DNA from: Daucus carota subsp. sativus
Lineage: Eukaryota; Streptophyta; Magnoliopsida; Apiales; Apiaceae
DNA length: 64,000 nucleotides
Reading direction: 5' to 3'
Assembly (NCBI RefSeq): GCF_001625215.2
Contig: NC_030387.2
Location: 25,494,517-25,558,516 of the forward strand
Position 1 is the stretch's first letter. Each line of letters opens with the position of its first letter. Position numbers and translations under genes: made by a program. This document shows positions 52,136 through 63,666 of this stretch, one piece after another. The notes under the pieces were generated by a model that worked only from the letters and a program-made list of their open reading frames with translations, was not told the DNA's origin and did no database searches.

Positions 52136-53118
52136 AGCATATATTTATACCACATATACCAAATTTCAGTATGCTTGTTGCAGTTATACGGTTCTCACAA
52201 AGTTATTTCATATTTACGTTCATGCAGTGTTTCATTTTCTAGCCATATCCTCCGCTTCCACTCTCCGATCAATTTTACGATTTCAATTAGCACATATACA
52301 CACAAATACATACATCACTATCACAGATTTCTCTCCCTCTCCCTATATCTCTCTCAAAGCATTATAGAAATCGAATGGAGATTATTTAGCAAAAAAAAAA
52401 AAAAAAGAAATCGAATGGAGATTTTGCGTTATGTGTGACGTAAGGGGAAGAGGGGTGGAGAGGAATCGAATGGTAAACGACGATGAGAAGGAAACGTTAA
52501 GATTAAAGGAGAGTGTTTGTCTGTTTGCTTGGGGTTGTGTGGTTGCGTGTGTTGACGTCGGCGGTTAAAACATTACGGCGTCAAAGACGGAGAGGGATAT
52601 GCGACGATGGTGATGAAAGAAAAGATGAAGGGAGGGGAAAGACGATGCAAGGTGTGAGATAGGAAATGGAGCGGGAGTATTTATGTTGACAATGAAGTGG
52701 AGCCGCCACGACCCTGAGATAGTTGGTTGCTTTTAATTATTTTTTTGGTTATGTAAAATATGTCATCACATATTTTACATATTAATATTAATATGAAGTG
52801 GAATCGATTATGTATTGATGAGTCTATATTTTACATATTAATATGTCATGTATCAGGAGTTGAATTCCAGATCTATTAATATGTATTGAAATAAAATATG
52901 TTAGGGTTAAAAAAAGTTATAATGAAATTATAAATATTTTAGTGTTATAATGAGGTGTTTGTATTGAAATAGAATATGTTAAGCTTAAAAAAAGTTATAA
53001 TTTTATTTTCAACATCATTATAACCTTTTTATAAGATATTATATAATAATGTATTGTAATGAGTGGTTTTAGTATTTAAAATTATTTAACAATGTAAGGG
53101 GTAATAGACCTTCATATG
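52136..53118. other. Unassigned intergenic segment next to the truncated CACTA element
   Basis: 52250-52720 is purine/CT-rich and less AT-rich than its surroundings. It includes a short duplicated GAAATCGAATGGAGATT (52366-52383 and 52407-52424) separated by an A-run. It might be DNA carried by the CACTA element or an old promoter or 5' UTR. I find no coding homology. 52740-53118 is AT-rich with nothing recognisable. Confidence 0.4.
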
Positions 53119-53128
53119 TTGTAGACTT

Positions 53129-53318
53129 TTTTTTTTAACGTAGGAACCCGCAGCCGCTACCCTCGCAATAGCCTGCAAACTACGTGAACCAAGGTAAACC
53201 GCACCTAAGCGCGACAGGCTCTGATCCAGGAGGCATAATCACAAATTCTGCTCCGTTTGGGAGTCGAACCTGTGACCAAGAGGATACTTGTCCCCTCTTT
53301 AACCAGCTGAACCAACCC
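53129..53318 (-). mobile_element. Full-length tRNA-derived SINE, TSD TTGTAGACTT
   Basis: TTGTAGACTT is repeated at 53119-53128 and 53319-53328. On the minus strand the unit opens with a tRNA-like head: box A GGTTCAGCTGGTTAAAG, box B GGTTCGACTCC about 45 bp later. A body of ~120 bp ends GGGTTCCTACGTT plus A-run. Length is 190 bp. A 3' fragment of the same family is at 27350. Confidence 0.9.
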
Positions 53319-53397
53319 TTGTAGACTTAGACTTGTACTTTCAGAGAAAGAGTAACAAACCAGAAAATATAACTAAAAAGTTGACTACAAATTATAC

Positions 53398-54401
53398 CAG
53401 GGACGAAGCCAGCAAACATCTGTAGGGGGGCCAAATTTTTTTTTCAATACAGTGAAATTTTTCATTAGCATTGTAACCTTAAATTTCGGTTCATATATAA
53501 AATTAAGTTTGGATTTTAACCTTTTATTTGATATATATATTTTAAAAACTAAATATGTAAAGGTCCGATTTTCGAACCCTTAAAATACATATCAAAAGCG
53601 GCTAAAATGAGATAGTGGGAGAAGGTTATTTGATCTAATTGTCAACAAAAATATTTAGCTATTTCTCTTTAAATATATTTAAGTATAAAATGATCAGGAT
53701 ACTCATCATAAACTCTAAGTTATACAGTAATCTTTAATTAGCAAGTAACACACACTAAATGAAATTGTATTTTGACAATATCTCAAAAACTAAATATTAT
53801 GTTTATTATACTTACTCCTTTTCAAAAAAATATATTTATTATACTTAAAAAAAATATTATGCTTATTTAGAAGATAACAAGTTAAAATTTAAATAAGTAA
53901 AAATATTACCTGGATGATGAAATTTAAATTGAAGATGAGTAGATCAATATTAATATTAAATAATAAATTGATAATGCACGAGGACTAACTATTCTATGAA
54001 AATGAAGAGGTGAAGTGAGGTATAAGTTTCTTGGATAAGACCTCCACCAAAGATTCTTATTTTTAAAGAAGAACCATATTAACATTTATATTTATCACAT
54101 ATCACATTTTACAAATTTTTTTTAAATAGTATAATTGTATATATATATTCATATTTTTGTTTATTTTTATTTTTAAATTTGGTCTAATACAAAGATTAGA
54201 AAAATCTAAGAATTAAAACATTATTTTACAATGTTAAATATTTCTTAGAAGGAACAAATATTTTTTAAGGGGGGCCAAATTTTTATATTTATATAAATAT
54301 ATAGATATAATACAATTTTTTTCAAAATTATATAATAAAAATTACAATACTACGAAAACCCTAGGAGGGGCCATGGTCCCTTCTGGCTAGCTTCGTCCCT
54401 G
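53398..54401. mobile_element. Non-autonomous hAT element, TSD AATTATAC
   Basis: AATTATAC at 53390-53397 and 54402-54409 is a perfect 8-bp TSD. Ends are CAGGGACGAAGCCAGC and inverse CAGGGACGAAGCTAGCC, with GGGGGGCC/GGCCCC motifs just inside. Length is 1004 bp; no transposase. Confidence 0.92.
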
Positions 54402-54892
54402 AATTATACTATATTGACTTATTACAATATAGTATATATAGAGTATAGATTTGATGGGAACCGATCCCCTCAAATAAATTACATGCATGTCATATCATAA
54501 GTGTCATGTATCTTTAGATAAATTTGTGTAATACCCAATGGTTGACATCACAGTGATTGATCTGAATTGTTCAACGAATGTATTATAATTTATATAATTA
54601 TTATCTTGTAGTATTCTTTAAATTTATAGAACCTGGTCGTCGGAGACCTTATAGTACTCCATACAAGCTAGAGAAACAGTGAAGTGATCATACTCGTATG
54701 CAAGCTAGAGAAACAGTCGTAGGTACACGCTAATTACAACAATCATCAGTGTACAATAATAATCTCAGAAAGTTGCAAGTAAAATATCTTTACAATCCAG
54801 TACACAACATATATATTTCAGTCTTTTAACTTATAAGCATGAAGAAGAAACAGTGGTACTTATAAATAACAACGAAAAAGAACATCAGGAAT

Positions 54893-55909
54893 TTAAACCA
54901 TGGAAACCTCCTCCTGGGAATCCAGCTGATCATAATCTTTGTGGAACACCTCAAGACGATGAGCAAGCGATGATTTCCCGATAGTCTCACCGTGATAAGA
55001 TTTGCAGACGAAGTAGATGATGGTCTGGATGACAAGTCCCAAGAGACTCAATATAGACATTAGCATAGCCCAAAGACATGCATGCAATATCTTTCCCCAC
55101 ACCGAATCTCCACCCACCACACTGGCCTTAAACCCTAGGTCAATTCCAAGAAAACATAGGTTAAGTACCACCAAAACGGCAGCACAAAGTCCAGAATTTC
55201 CCTTGATCAAATTTTTGCTCTTCTTCATGGCTTGAATTCCATGGACGTCCTCTAAAACGGATACGATGTTCGCTAATTGCCACACCAAGCTCATATACAG
55301 AATACCCAACAAAATTATTCCTCCAAAAACTAAGAGGAGGATCATAACTGGAACTCCAGGGGTACTTGGTACACCAGAAGTAATTACAACCAGAAATACC
55401 ACTAAAAATATTATAAGTGAGACGCCCATGATGACCGCAAAAGAAATAATGAAAATCCAGAAGAAAGTGATTAAAAGTCCTTTAAGAACCTTGGGAACCA
55501 CTTTCATGACCTTCTTATAAGTTGTTTCTTTGGCGCTGTAAATGCATGCAACGGTGAAAACAACGGCGGATGTCGAAACGAGGGAAAGTAATATCGAAGA
55601 AATGAAGAAGGCTAGCTTGAATAGCCAAAACGAGGTCGTCTCGGATGAGAAGATATTTGGAGGGTTGGCATATGTTTGAGATTCCATTTGAGTATCATCA
55701 GTGAAATTTGTACTAGGGCTGATGATTTCATTTTGTCCGAACACGAATCCGGAGATTTCGTTTTGCGACACGTAGATGAAAGAAAGAGGGAGGATAAGAG
55801 AGAGTGTTATTTGGGTGAAAATCTTTTTGTGTGAGGTGGTGATATTGAAGGCTTCTTTGAAGATGCCTAAGAAGCTGAGAAATCGGAATTTTTCTTGGTC
55901 TCTGTCCAT
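54893..55909 (-). CDS. Polytopic membrane protein, paralogue B (intact), 338 aa
   Basis: Single exon from ATG 55909 (MDRDQEKFRFLSFLGIFKEA) to stop. Hydrophobic spans near residues 30-48, 93-125, 138-175, 180-215, 235-258 and 275-305 predict five or six membrane helices. A conserved cytosolic stretch CIYSAKETTYKKVMKVVPKV lies between two of them, and a charged C-terminus ends in SQEEVSMV. There is a clear motif YMSLVWQLANIVSVLEDVHG. The protein has no recognised catalytic residues. The family has plant homologues of unknown role (At5g44860-like). It is a tandem copy of the gene at 48927-50668 in the same orientation. Both the 3' flank (CTTATAAGCATGAAGAAG) and about 80 bp of upstream sequence with a TTTATTTAAAC motif are shared, so the duplication included promoter and terminator. 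With paralogue A broken, this is likely the only working local copy. Confidence 0.88.
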   Translation of the reverse strand: MDRDQEKFRFLSFLGIFKEAFNITTSHKKIFTQITLSLILPLSFIYVSQNEISGFVFGQNEIISPSTNFTDDTQMESQTYANPPNIFSSETTSFWLFKLAFFISSILLSLVSTSAVVFTVACIYSAKETTYKKVMKVVPKVLKGLLITFFWIFIISFAVIMGVSLIIFLVVFLVVITSGVPSTPGVPVMILLLVFGGIILLGILYMSLVWQLANIVSVLEDVHGIQAMKKSKNLIKGNSGLCAAVLVVLNLCFLGIDLGFKASVVGGDSVWGKILHACLWAMLMSILSLLGLVIQTIIYFVCKSYHGETIGKSSLAHRLEVFHKDYDQLDSQEEVSMV

Positions 55910-56542
55910 TGGAAAGAAAAGAGGATATAGATTTGATAAGAAAGCTGAAGGGAAATGCTACGTTTAAATAAAAATATCCGCCGTGGGCTTCACGGGAGGG
56001 TCTTCCTTGACTTTTCAAATTTAAGATTATTATTGCTTTAATTTAGTGCTACTGTGCGAATGTGGAAATAGTCGACAGTCGGACCCAGATATTATTGAAT
56101 GTGGAAATTTTTATTGCTTGACAATGATTTTGTACTCACGGACAAGTTCGACTGGGATACTATTTATATATCAGATAAATATATATATCATAGTCATCGT
56201 TCTTTGCAGTCCCAATTACTTGTAATAGACTAATTAAGGCATCTTTCATTATGCAATTACCTAAGCATTTTCGTCCAGAGCACCTATTGGATGCTTAACC
56301 AAATTTTCATTAACCGATACTTAATCATTCACAAAGTACAAACCAAGTGAAATTCTCTCTTCAACTTGCAATTCTTTTACCAACCACAGTGTTATATATA
56401 CCGGCTACAAGACAAGTTGGATAAGAATGTCATGCAAGACTGTAACATATAGTTTAGCGATGTTTACAAGTATAGAATGTTACGTTCTTCTCAGCAGCAG
56501 TCGTAGCATAGAGAGTTTAAATGGAAACAAAGGCCAGGAAAG

Positions 56543-59500
56543 CTATGCAGCAAGAAGCTTCTGTATGTCTCTCTGCAGAAGATCCAAAATCAGTATATAA
56601 TAAAAATATCAGAAAAAATTTTCTGCAAGTAATCGGAAATATCAGAAATAATAAAACTTTGAAAGTGATTACATATATAAGAGATATAAGATCGTAAAGG
56701 CATATCATAGAGGAGTTGTTTTAACTTTGTAACATGTAAGTAAACATCATTAAATGTCAACACATCGAGGATTTGTGTGCGGTAAATATGTACAATGAGC
56801 ATAAAGCAGTCACTTAATGAAGTTCCCTCACTCTTCTAATTGAGGTCTTAGAATTTAGACTAGTTTTCGAATTCTTTCGCAAAATCTTGATGGCCAATTT
56901 GACAAACTCAACTGGGATTTGCACGTTGTATCCATTCGTGTAACTTGTGGCTGAATGCCTGAATCTACATCAGTTGTTCACGACGATGTTTTTATTTTTC
57001 GCTAAGATGAAAATATTTGGTAGTCCTCTTCTAATCTAAATATCATCTTGGGCGCTCCATCTATAAAACTAGCTAAAAGTAAACAAGTAAAACAAACAAT
57101 GATGATCAAGAGACGTTTAAAGCACCCAGGGATACAAAAAGTTGGAATGATGTGCTTTAGTAGACACACTAACCCCCTGCATCTTATGACATCTAGCCTT
57201 CCATAATTTTCGTCTTTCAAAAAATTATCTTACAGACATGTATAACCCACTTAATAATCATGTGAGAATGACCCTGTGCAACTAACTACTTTTTCATTCC
57301 TTTCGTACGATATCTACTTTTTCTACTACTTAATAAGATTCTTAAGATGCACATTCTGGATTAAATAGTTATCTAAACAGAGCATTTTGGAAAGAATTGT
57401 CATGATTCACATACTTACTTCAGAGTAACATAAGCTTACTAAGCCTCAGTGAAGAAACTAACCTCTATCTGGAAAGGTGATGTTGTTGGTGGATATCGTT
57501 CAACAACTTTGCCATTTTTGTCCACTAAAAACTTCTCAAAGTTCCACTTAATGAGATCACCTAAGAATCCTCCACTGGTTGATTTCAGAAACTGATATAC
57601 TGGAGCAGTAAATGGGCCATTCACATCAACCTGTTATGTATTAAATTCATTGAAAAACCAAAAGTGACGAGCAGTTCACAGTTTTGTATTAAAGTAACTA
57701 AAATCGACCAGTTTGTTTTTCTCAATTTTTGTCTTAAACACACTGATCCCTAATTACAAATATAAACTGCATGTGCAAACGAACGCATGCAGACACACAC
57801 ACATTATACTACCTAATAGATATCAACTCAAAGTTACATACTATATTCTGTACAAACAAATATGTTTTAATACTATTTGACAGACCAGGACAAGTCCCTA
57901 CGCAATTACTAGTGCTTAACCAATAATTTTTTAGTGATTTTCACATTGCATGCATATCGCACATCTATCTGTTCATGGATGATTATAGAAGAAAGTGAAT
58001 ATTTAGTCCATGTACACAACATATCCACTTCTGTTGAGAAGCAATAACGAAGAAGATTATGGTTGTACCAAAGACAAGTGACGAGACTTGACTATAGATC
58101 AAACATTGAAGACTCGAGAAAATTTGACGATGAAGTCTCTCCTAAGGCCAAGTTGTCATTGATGTACCCAACCGCTGTGAAATAAAGTGCTGTGAGAGGA
58201 AGATCTATGGCCTGTGGGAAGAAGTGTTCTGGATCAAAGCTGATGTTTTGGTAAATAAATTAAGTTCTTGCTAAATTAGAATCTTATATATTGGATGAAT
58301 TTATAAACTCATTGTCTTCTCAAAAGCCTTGGCCTGCATGCCTTAATGGTAATTCTGAGTACATTTATTTATCCCGTCAGAATCCTTTTCTACAATCTAG
58401 GGCTCGATTTTTCGAAAAATACACTGCCAATCAGCTAATGTCTGTCAATCTTAATAATTTCTAGTTGTTCCAAAGTTCGGGTGTGTTGGCAAGGTAACAT
58501 ACGTGGTACAACCGACTATATAAATATGCTTCCTTAATATTCAAGTTTAATTCTTTATATGGAATTTTACTTAACGAGAGTGTTGTAATCACTTCCAAAG
58601 ACCTTTATAGAATTATTTTATATTACGGTGAGTTATCGAAAATTTAAGAACTGAATATTAGCCGACTCAAACTTAGAATATCTGCTACATCCCAGCATAT
58701 TGCATTGTGTATGTTCAGCGGGGGAGGGGGTTGTTACAGAGAGATACACTTGTCGAACCTTGTCAAAAATAGGGAAGTCTGCCTTAAACCTTGTACATGC
58801 GAACTGCTTAATCTCTGAATTTGATCCCGGCTCTTGGAACCCAAACTGATTGCAGGGAAAAGCTAATATTTCGAAACCTGAAAGTAGATTACAGAATGAT
58901 ATGTTACATATGTACTGTTATCAGTTCAGGCCGAATTTTGAAGACATCCCATAGAATCATTAACCTTCAAATTATACTAATAAGTAATAACATTGATTGT
59001 TCCGTCGTAATAGCATATATTTTAGATGGTTCAAAACAAAAACAATGTATCATCTTAGTGAACAGTCCCAGAGATATGAATTACCTTATTTCTCTTCTTT
59101 TCATGGCCACATAAAGTACTGAGACTCTACAAGACATATGGCTACATAAAGTACTCATACCAGAAATATGTAGTATGTATACAGCAGTGCATCAGAGTAT
59201 TCAGATAGCACACCTGAATATAATTCAACAGCTCAAGAATTGTTCCTACCTTTAAAGAAATTGCTAATGTACATAGCACTGCCGAAATTAAACTCGGCTC
59301 TACTACAATTAAGAAATATATAGACTTTACTTGGAAAACTGTAAAAATATTTGTGACTGGTATTGACCACATTAAGATATGTATGGAATCTACAAAGCCA
59401 CGAAAATGGAGTCAATTGCAAGGGGCATGACAACAGGAAGCTAAGAACAAGAAATAACGCAGGTTAAAGAATCTCATTCTTAAAAAAATAAAAATTGGAA

Positions 59501-60411
59501 CACACCGAATTACTAAATCGTCGTATGTTTCATACACTGACTTGTCTAGGAAATTGGTATTGAGACAACTGGAATTTTTTTTCTTAAGTTTCTAAATAGT
59601 CATAACAATACAAAAACATATAGACTATATATAGTGTATGCAATGAGTACAAACATATCTATACTATACTATAATAAGCCAACATGGGTATAATTTGTAG
59701 TCGTACAAATTTTTGGTTTGGTTATGTTTGTTTGGTTTGGTACTCTTTACAAGTCTTGTAAAACATGGAGGTCTTTTGCTCTTACATCACTAAAGAAATT
59801 CAAACAGTTTCAAGGACTCCAAACAATTCTGATGTATTATACAACCAAAACTTCATCATTATCCTTTTAAATATAATTTATAATACAGTGACGTTAAAAA
59901 TAAAATTATAAATATAAAATTTGGAATTTTTTTTTATAAAGAAATTATATAATCAATTATATTAATAATGAGGGACATATCAACATGTCTCTCCTTACTT
60001 ATAAAGTATTCTACTCAAAAACAAACAATAACCATCATATAACTTTTCTTAATTTTATTAATTTTATAATATAAAAAATATTCTTTAAGAGAGAATATAA
60101 TTAATAAAATTTCAATTCATTAAAACTATAACGCTAATAAAATGATGTTAAAATTTAATATATGTATAATAAATTTAAAATTATACCGTCGCCCGTGCTT
60201 TGCACGGGTTTAGGGCTAGTATTCAATACAAAGTCTAATGTGTCATTATATGTAATATGTTGCTAGATAATTTTGTTTGTCTCATACTTTCCAAACTCAA
60301 ACCTACATTAAAAACAAACTGCCAAAAATGAATTTGTATTCATAACACCATATATTGGGTATGGATGCAGCTTTTACCCAAATGAGTAATCTTAGTTCTT
60401 AGACCCACACA

Positions 60412-60468
<57 letters not shown>

Positions 60469-62418
60469 AGTTGAGACAGAGGCTGCTACATGTCCAGTGC
60501 TGAAAGGAAACTACTCAAGTAAAATTGTATTACTGCTACACACAGAAACAGCTTAAGGAAAATTAATACATAAATGATTTTAACTGTAATGATATCTATA
60601 GCACTCCTAATATGCAGAAGCCTGAAGAAATACTTCTTTTTCTGAACTCATATAACTTGATATCATAACAAGTACCTAGAGAGGAATCGTCATCAATCTT
60701 CTGCAGTATGCTAAAGTAATATGGGATTTACAGGTACAGCAAAGGAATGTACAATCTCTAGCCTTGTAGCCTAGTGGATACCCCTCTTATCTTGATAATA
60801 AAAGGTCGAGGATTCAAGCCTCAGTGAAGGCAATGTATGTGACTATTCAAATTTCTGTCATTGGACAATGCCTAATACCAATCCACAGCCATCAGCTGTA
60901 GGCACTAGTGCACTACTATAATACTACAATCATTAATAAGATACACACTCATCTAGCAGAGATAATACCCTATACTCATTCACATTGAAAGATAACATAT
61001 TTAACTAACCTTGAGTTTTGTACTTCTCATATATTTGTGAAAGTTCTGAGTAGTTTGAAGTCGTCAACCCACTGAAAAAGTCAAGTCTACAGTTAGATCA
61101 AATGATAAATAGAGATATAAAGAGGAACATCAGGACAACCATATAAATTGCGTATGAATATAAACTCACAAGGAAAGGTGTACACATATAATAATAAATA
61201 AATAAATAAATAAAGTGTACATTTAAGGGAGTTTATGTATATAGCGAAAATTTTAACTTTAACTTTATGTAAATCGAAATTCAGTTACAGTTATTTAGTA
61301 CCGCTATATGATCTATTCAACAAACAAACCTAAGTGTGGCTCGATCTCCTAAGTAGGCAAGTTCAAACAAAAAAATGAAAAATGAGCCTACTTTGGAAGC
61401 AAAAGATACCCTCTTTATGCAGATAAGTTAAGCACCGCTGTCATTTGGCTCGAGCTCCTCCTGCTTACACTCCTTGAGATTATATAATTCATAACTGTTC
61501 CACTTACAAATTGAACGTCTGTAGTTTAGTTTTTATTCTAGTGGCTTGCATCTGAGCAATTGCCTCCTATATGACATCACCCACCTCCTATATAACATCA
61601 CCCACCTCGAGCCACCCTCGTCAGCACTCGATCCACCTCGGGCCCACGAGAGCCTCACCAAGGCTCTGGACAGGTCTTGGACAGACTCTAGGTAGCCCAA
61701 GAGCCCAAACCAGGCCCCATCTAGGCCCCCTCCGGGGCCATAACTGGCCCCCACAACCCTTCTCATTTTCCTTAATTGCATTGGTTTTTATGCTAGTGGT
61801 TTGTATGAGTAGGATTCTCTCTCTCTCCATATATATACATATATTATTATTATTATTATATATCCCTTAAAATTCATAGAACTTCCATCTTGGCATTGTA
61901 GGATATCAACTTTCTATATGTAAACAGGAGTTACAAGGACTACTGATATGTAGATTTATATATTATCAAGTCTCGTCTTTTCTCCTATCTAAATTTGTGA
62001 AACCAAAAGTGTTGGTGCAAGAGATGTGTTGGCCACCCCGTCCTTGAATTTCTGGTAAAAACAAAAAGTAACAGTAATAATTATTATTATCATTCTTCCT
62101 CATGAATGCAGTTCCCCCAGACAGAAACCTCAAATAACCAAACTCCTAAAGCGTTAAAAATATTCGAGTTTTATGGCATACAAAAAACTTTTTGCCCAGC
62201 TTCGCAATAGCATTTATTTAGCTAAACATTAAGAAGAAGAGAAAACTCTGAACCTGATACAAATGATTTAGTCACATCTCCTCGCACAAAACTAAAGCCG
62301 GTTAATATAACTACAGTCAGTTATCAAGTAAAAGAATATACCATCTCGAAGCAACATTCACAACTAATGCAACCTTCCCTTTGAATTTGCTTAGGTTAAC
62401 ATCCTTCCCATCAATATC
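56543..62418 (-). CDS. GPX: Glutathione peroxidase (thioredoxin-dependent plant type), first exon outside window
   Basis: Minus-strand exons: 62418-62342, 61071-61010, 58877-58759, 57630-57463 and 56572-56543, with GT-AG borders and phases that fit (152 codons with stop). The peptide runs from [15 protein letters not shown] through VVNVAS-R-C-GLT. The peroxidatic Cys codon (tg|t) is split by an intron. FPCNQFG holds the second Cys and FACTRF the third, the usual resolving Cys of plant [13 protein letters not shown] (Trp/Asn of the active-site tetrad) and [11 protein letters not shown] follow. Family knowledge: plant GPX reduce lipid and hydrogen peroxides with thioredoxin. The missing first exon would encode the N-terminus, possibly a transit peptide, so localisation is unknown. 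The last coding exon is only 30 nt. Confidence 0.92.
59658..60219 (+). mobile_element. Small Helitron-like element in GPX intron
   Basis: Starts TCTATACTATACTATAATAA after host A (59657), typical of plant Helitron 5' ends. Ends with a hairpin CCCGTGC-ttt-GCACGGG, a short spacer and CTAG at 60219, followed by host T. No TIR or TSD, 562 bp, AT-rich and non-coding, as for non-autonomous Helitrons. Confidence 0.88.
60406..60466. repeat. (CA)n(GA)n compound microsatellite
   Basis: About 12 CA units directly joined to about 18 GA units in the GPX intron. Confidence 0.95.
60752..60850 (+). mobile_element. tRNA-like SINE fragment in GPX intron
   Basis: CCTTGTAGCCTAGTGGATAC (box-A-like), then CCTCTTATCTTGATAATAAAAGG and box-B-like GGATTCAAGCC. 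It resembles the copies at 44275 and 48096. Not a functional tRNA: no acceptor stem pairing is seen. Confidence 0.55.
61540..61830. repeat. GC-rich island with flanking direct repeat in GPX intron
   Basis: 61575-61760 is strongly C/G-rich in an AT-rich intron. TTTTTATTCTAGTGGCTTGC at 61530 and TTTTTATGCTAGTGGTTTGT at 61786 flank it as direct repeats. A CCTCCTATATGACATCACC/CCTCCTATATAACATCACC pair opens the island. Nature unknown: a mobile element or captured exon piece. Confidence 0.5.
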
Positions 62419-62590
62419 CTGCATGTAAATTATTTTTCCCAAGTGATAAATTACTTAGTGTACTTTGATTGACATTTACACGACAATATAAACGGAGAGT
62501 TAAATATCAAAGTGGCTGCTGAAGTAGAGGTCATATATCACTTGACTGATCTTAACAGGGTATCATTTGAATCATTACTCATTAGAAATA

Positions 62591-63022
62591 GGGATATTCT
62601 ATATGGTACCATTGTACAATTGTCTTTCAATGGTACCATCACATTTTTTTTTCTTCTATCTATGATAACCATGTACATCTGATTTTCTACATATAATACC
62701 CTTATATTAAGTGAAATTACGTAAAATGTCATGGAATTAATTGTAGACCGTAAAATATATTATATACCTGATATCTTTGCAAAAAAAACATGTGATAGAC
62801 TCATAAATCATGTAAAACCGAGCAAAAGTGAATGAGATATTAATGGTCAAAGTTTGGTGATTAAATTTGAATATATATCAATCATTTTCACCCCGCATTT
62901 TGCATGATTCAAAATTTAAAGGTCTTTTGCATATTTTTTTGCAAGAATTTAAAATTTAAAATTATTTCACAATCCGGAATCAATTCTATTACGTTTTACC
63001 TAATTGTGCTTAACATAATGGG

Positions 63023-63096
<74 letters not shown>

Positions 63097-63188
63097 CATA
63101 TGTACAAGGTTACTAAAGACATAAGCAATAGAAGTGAAGATACTACTGGGAAAAACCAATTGTGCAATGGTACCATTGAACATATCCC
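62591..63188. mobile_element. Nested TIR element inside the long-TIR element
   Basis: Left GGGATATTCTATATGGTACC and right inverse GGGATATGTTCAATGGTACC, both followed by ATTG(T/C)ACAATTG. Flanks TAGAAATA and TAATAAATA are similar. The (TA)n at 63028-63095 lies inside. Confidence 0.65.
63028..63095. repeat. (TA)n microsatellite
   Basis: Pure TA repeat, the longest in the window (~66 bp). Confidence 0.95.
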
Positions 63189-63666
63189 TAATAAATATCA
63201 AACTTGCACCTCTAAATATGTGTTTCAGGATGTAATATTAATATTGATTGAGTTTGACAAAAAAATCTTGAATGTTACCAACCAAGTAAAAAGTTGTGAT
63301 TTTTCGTATTTCAAATGATATATTCAGGTTTTAAAAAGTTATTTACCATTTATTTCTAATTAAAACAAATAAAATGACTATAAATTTAAAATAAATAGTA
63401 AATAACTTTATAAAATCTAAATATAATATCTGAAATACCAGAATATCACAACTTTTTACTTGGTTGTTGTAACATTCAAGAAAAATGAGTAAAACTTAAT
63501 CAAAATTAATTTTACTCTCCGGACAGATATTTAAATGTACTTGTTTGATAATTATTATGATTTTAGTGATTCAAATGATTCCACGTTAAGATAGGTGAGC
63601 AAAATGATATATGAGCTACACTTCGATGATCACTTTGATATTTAACCTTATAAACGGAAAGCAAGA

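Larger units (their letters stand above)
62499..63647. mobile_element. Long-TIR (Mutator-like) element with nested insertion
   Basis: The left arm TTAAATATCAAAGTGG...GGTCATATATCACTT...ATCTTAACAGGG...TCATTTGAATCA (62500-62577) is inverse to the right arm ending CACTTTGATATTTAACC (63560-63647). TATAAACGGA occurs just outside both ends, a probable TSD. A strong internal hairpin of ~115-bp arms lies at 63220-63510 (CAAGTAAAAAGTTGTGAT / ATCACAACTTTTTACTTG). Confidence 0.72.

Noticed and set aside
57002-57220. 72-codon frame between GPX exons
   Set aside because: It lies wholly in an intron and has no family signature. Spliced GPX exons are continuous without it.
60752-60850. Possible tRNA gene
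   Set aside because: Box A and B look-alikes are present, but no paired acceptor stem or anticodon arm is visible. Related copies elsewhere indicate a SINE relic.
63028-63095. Tyr-Ile repeat proteins on both strands
   Set aside because: Simple (TA)n translation, not coding.
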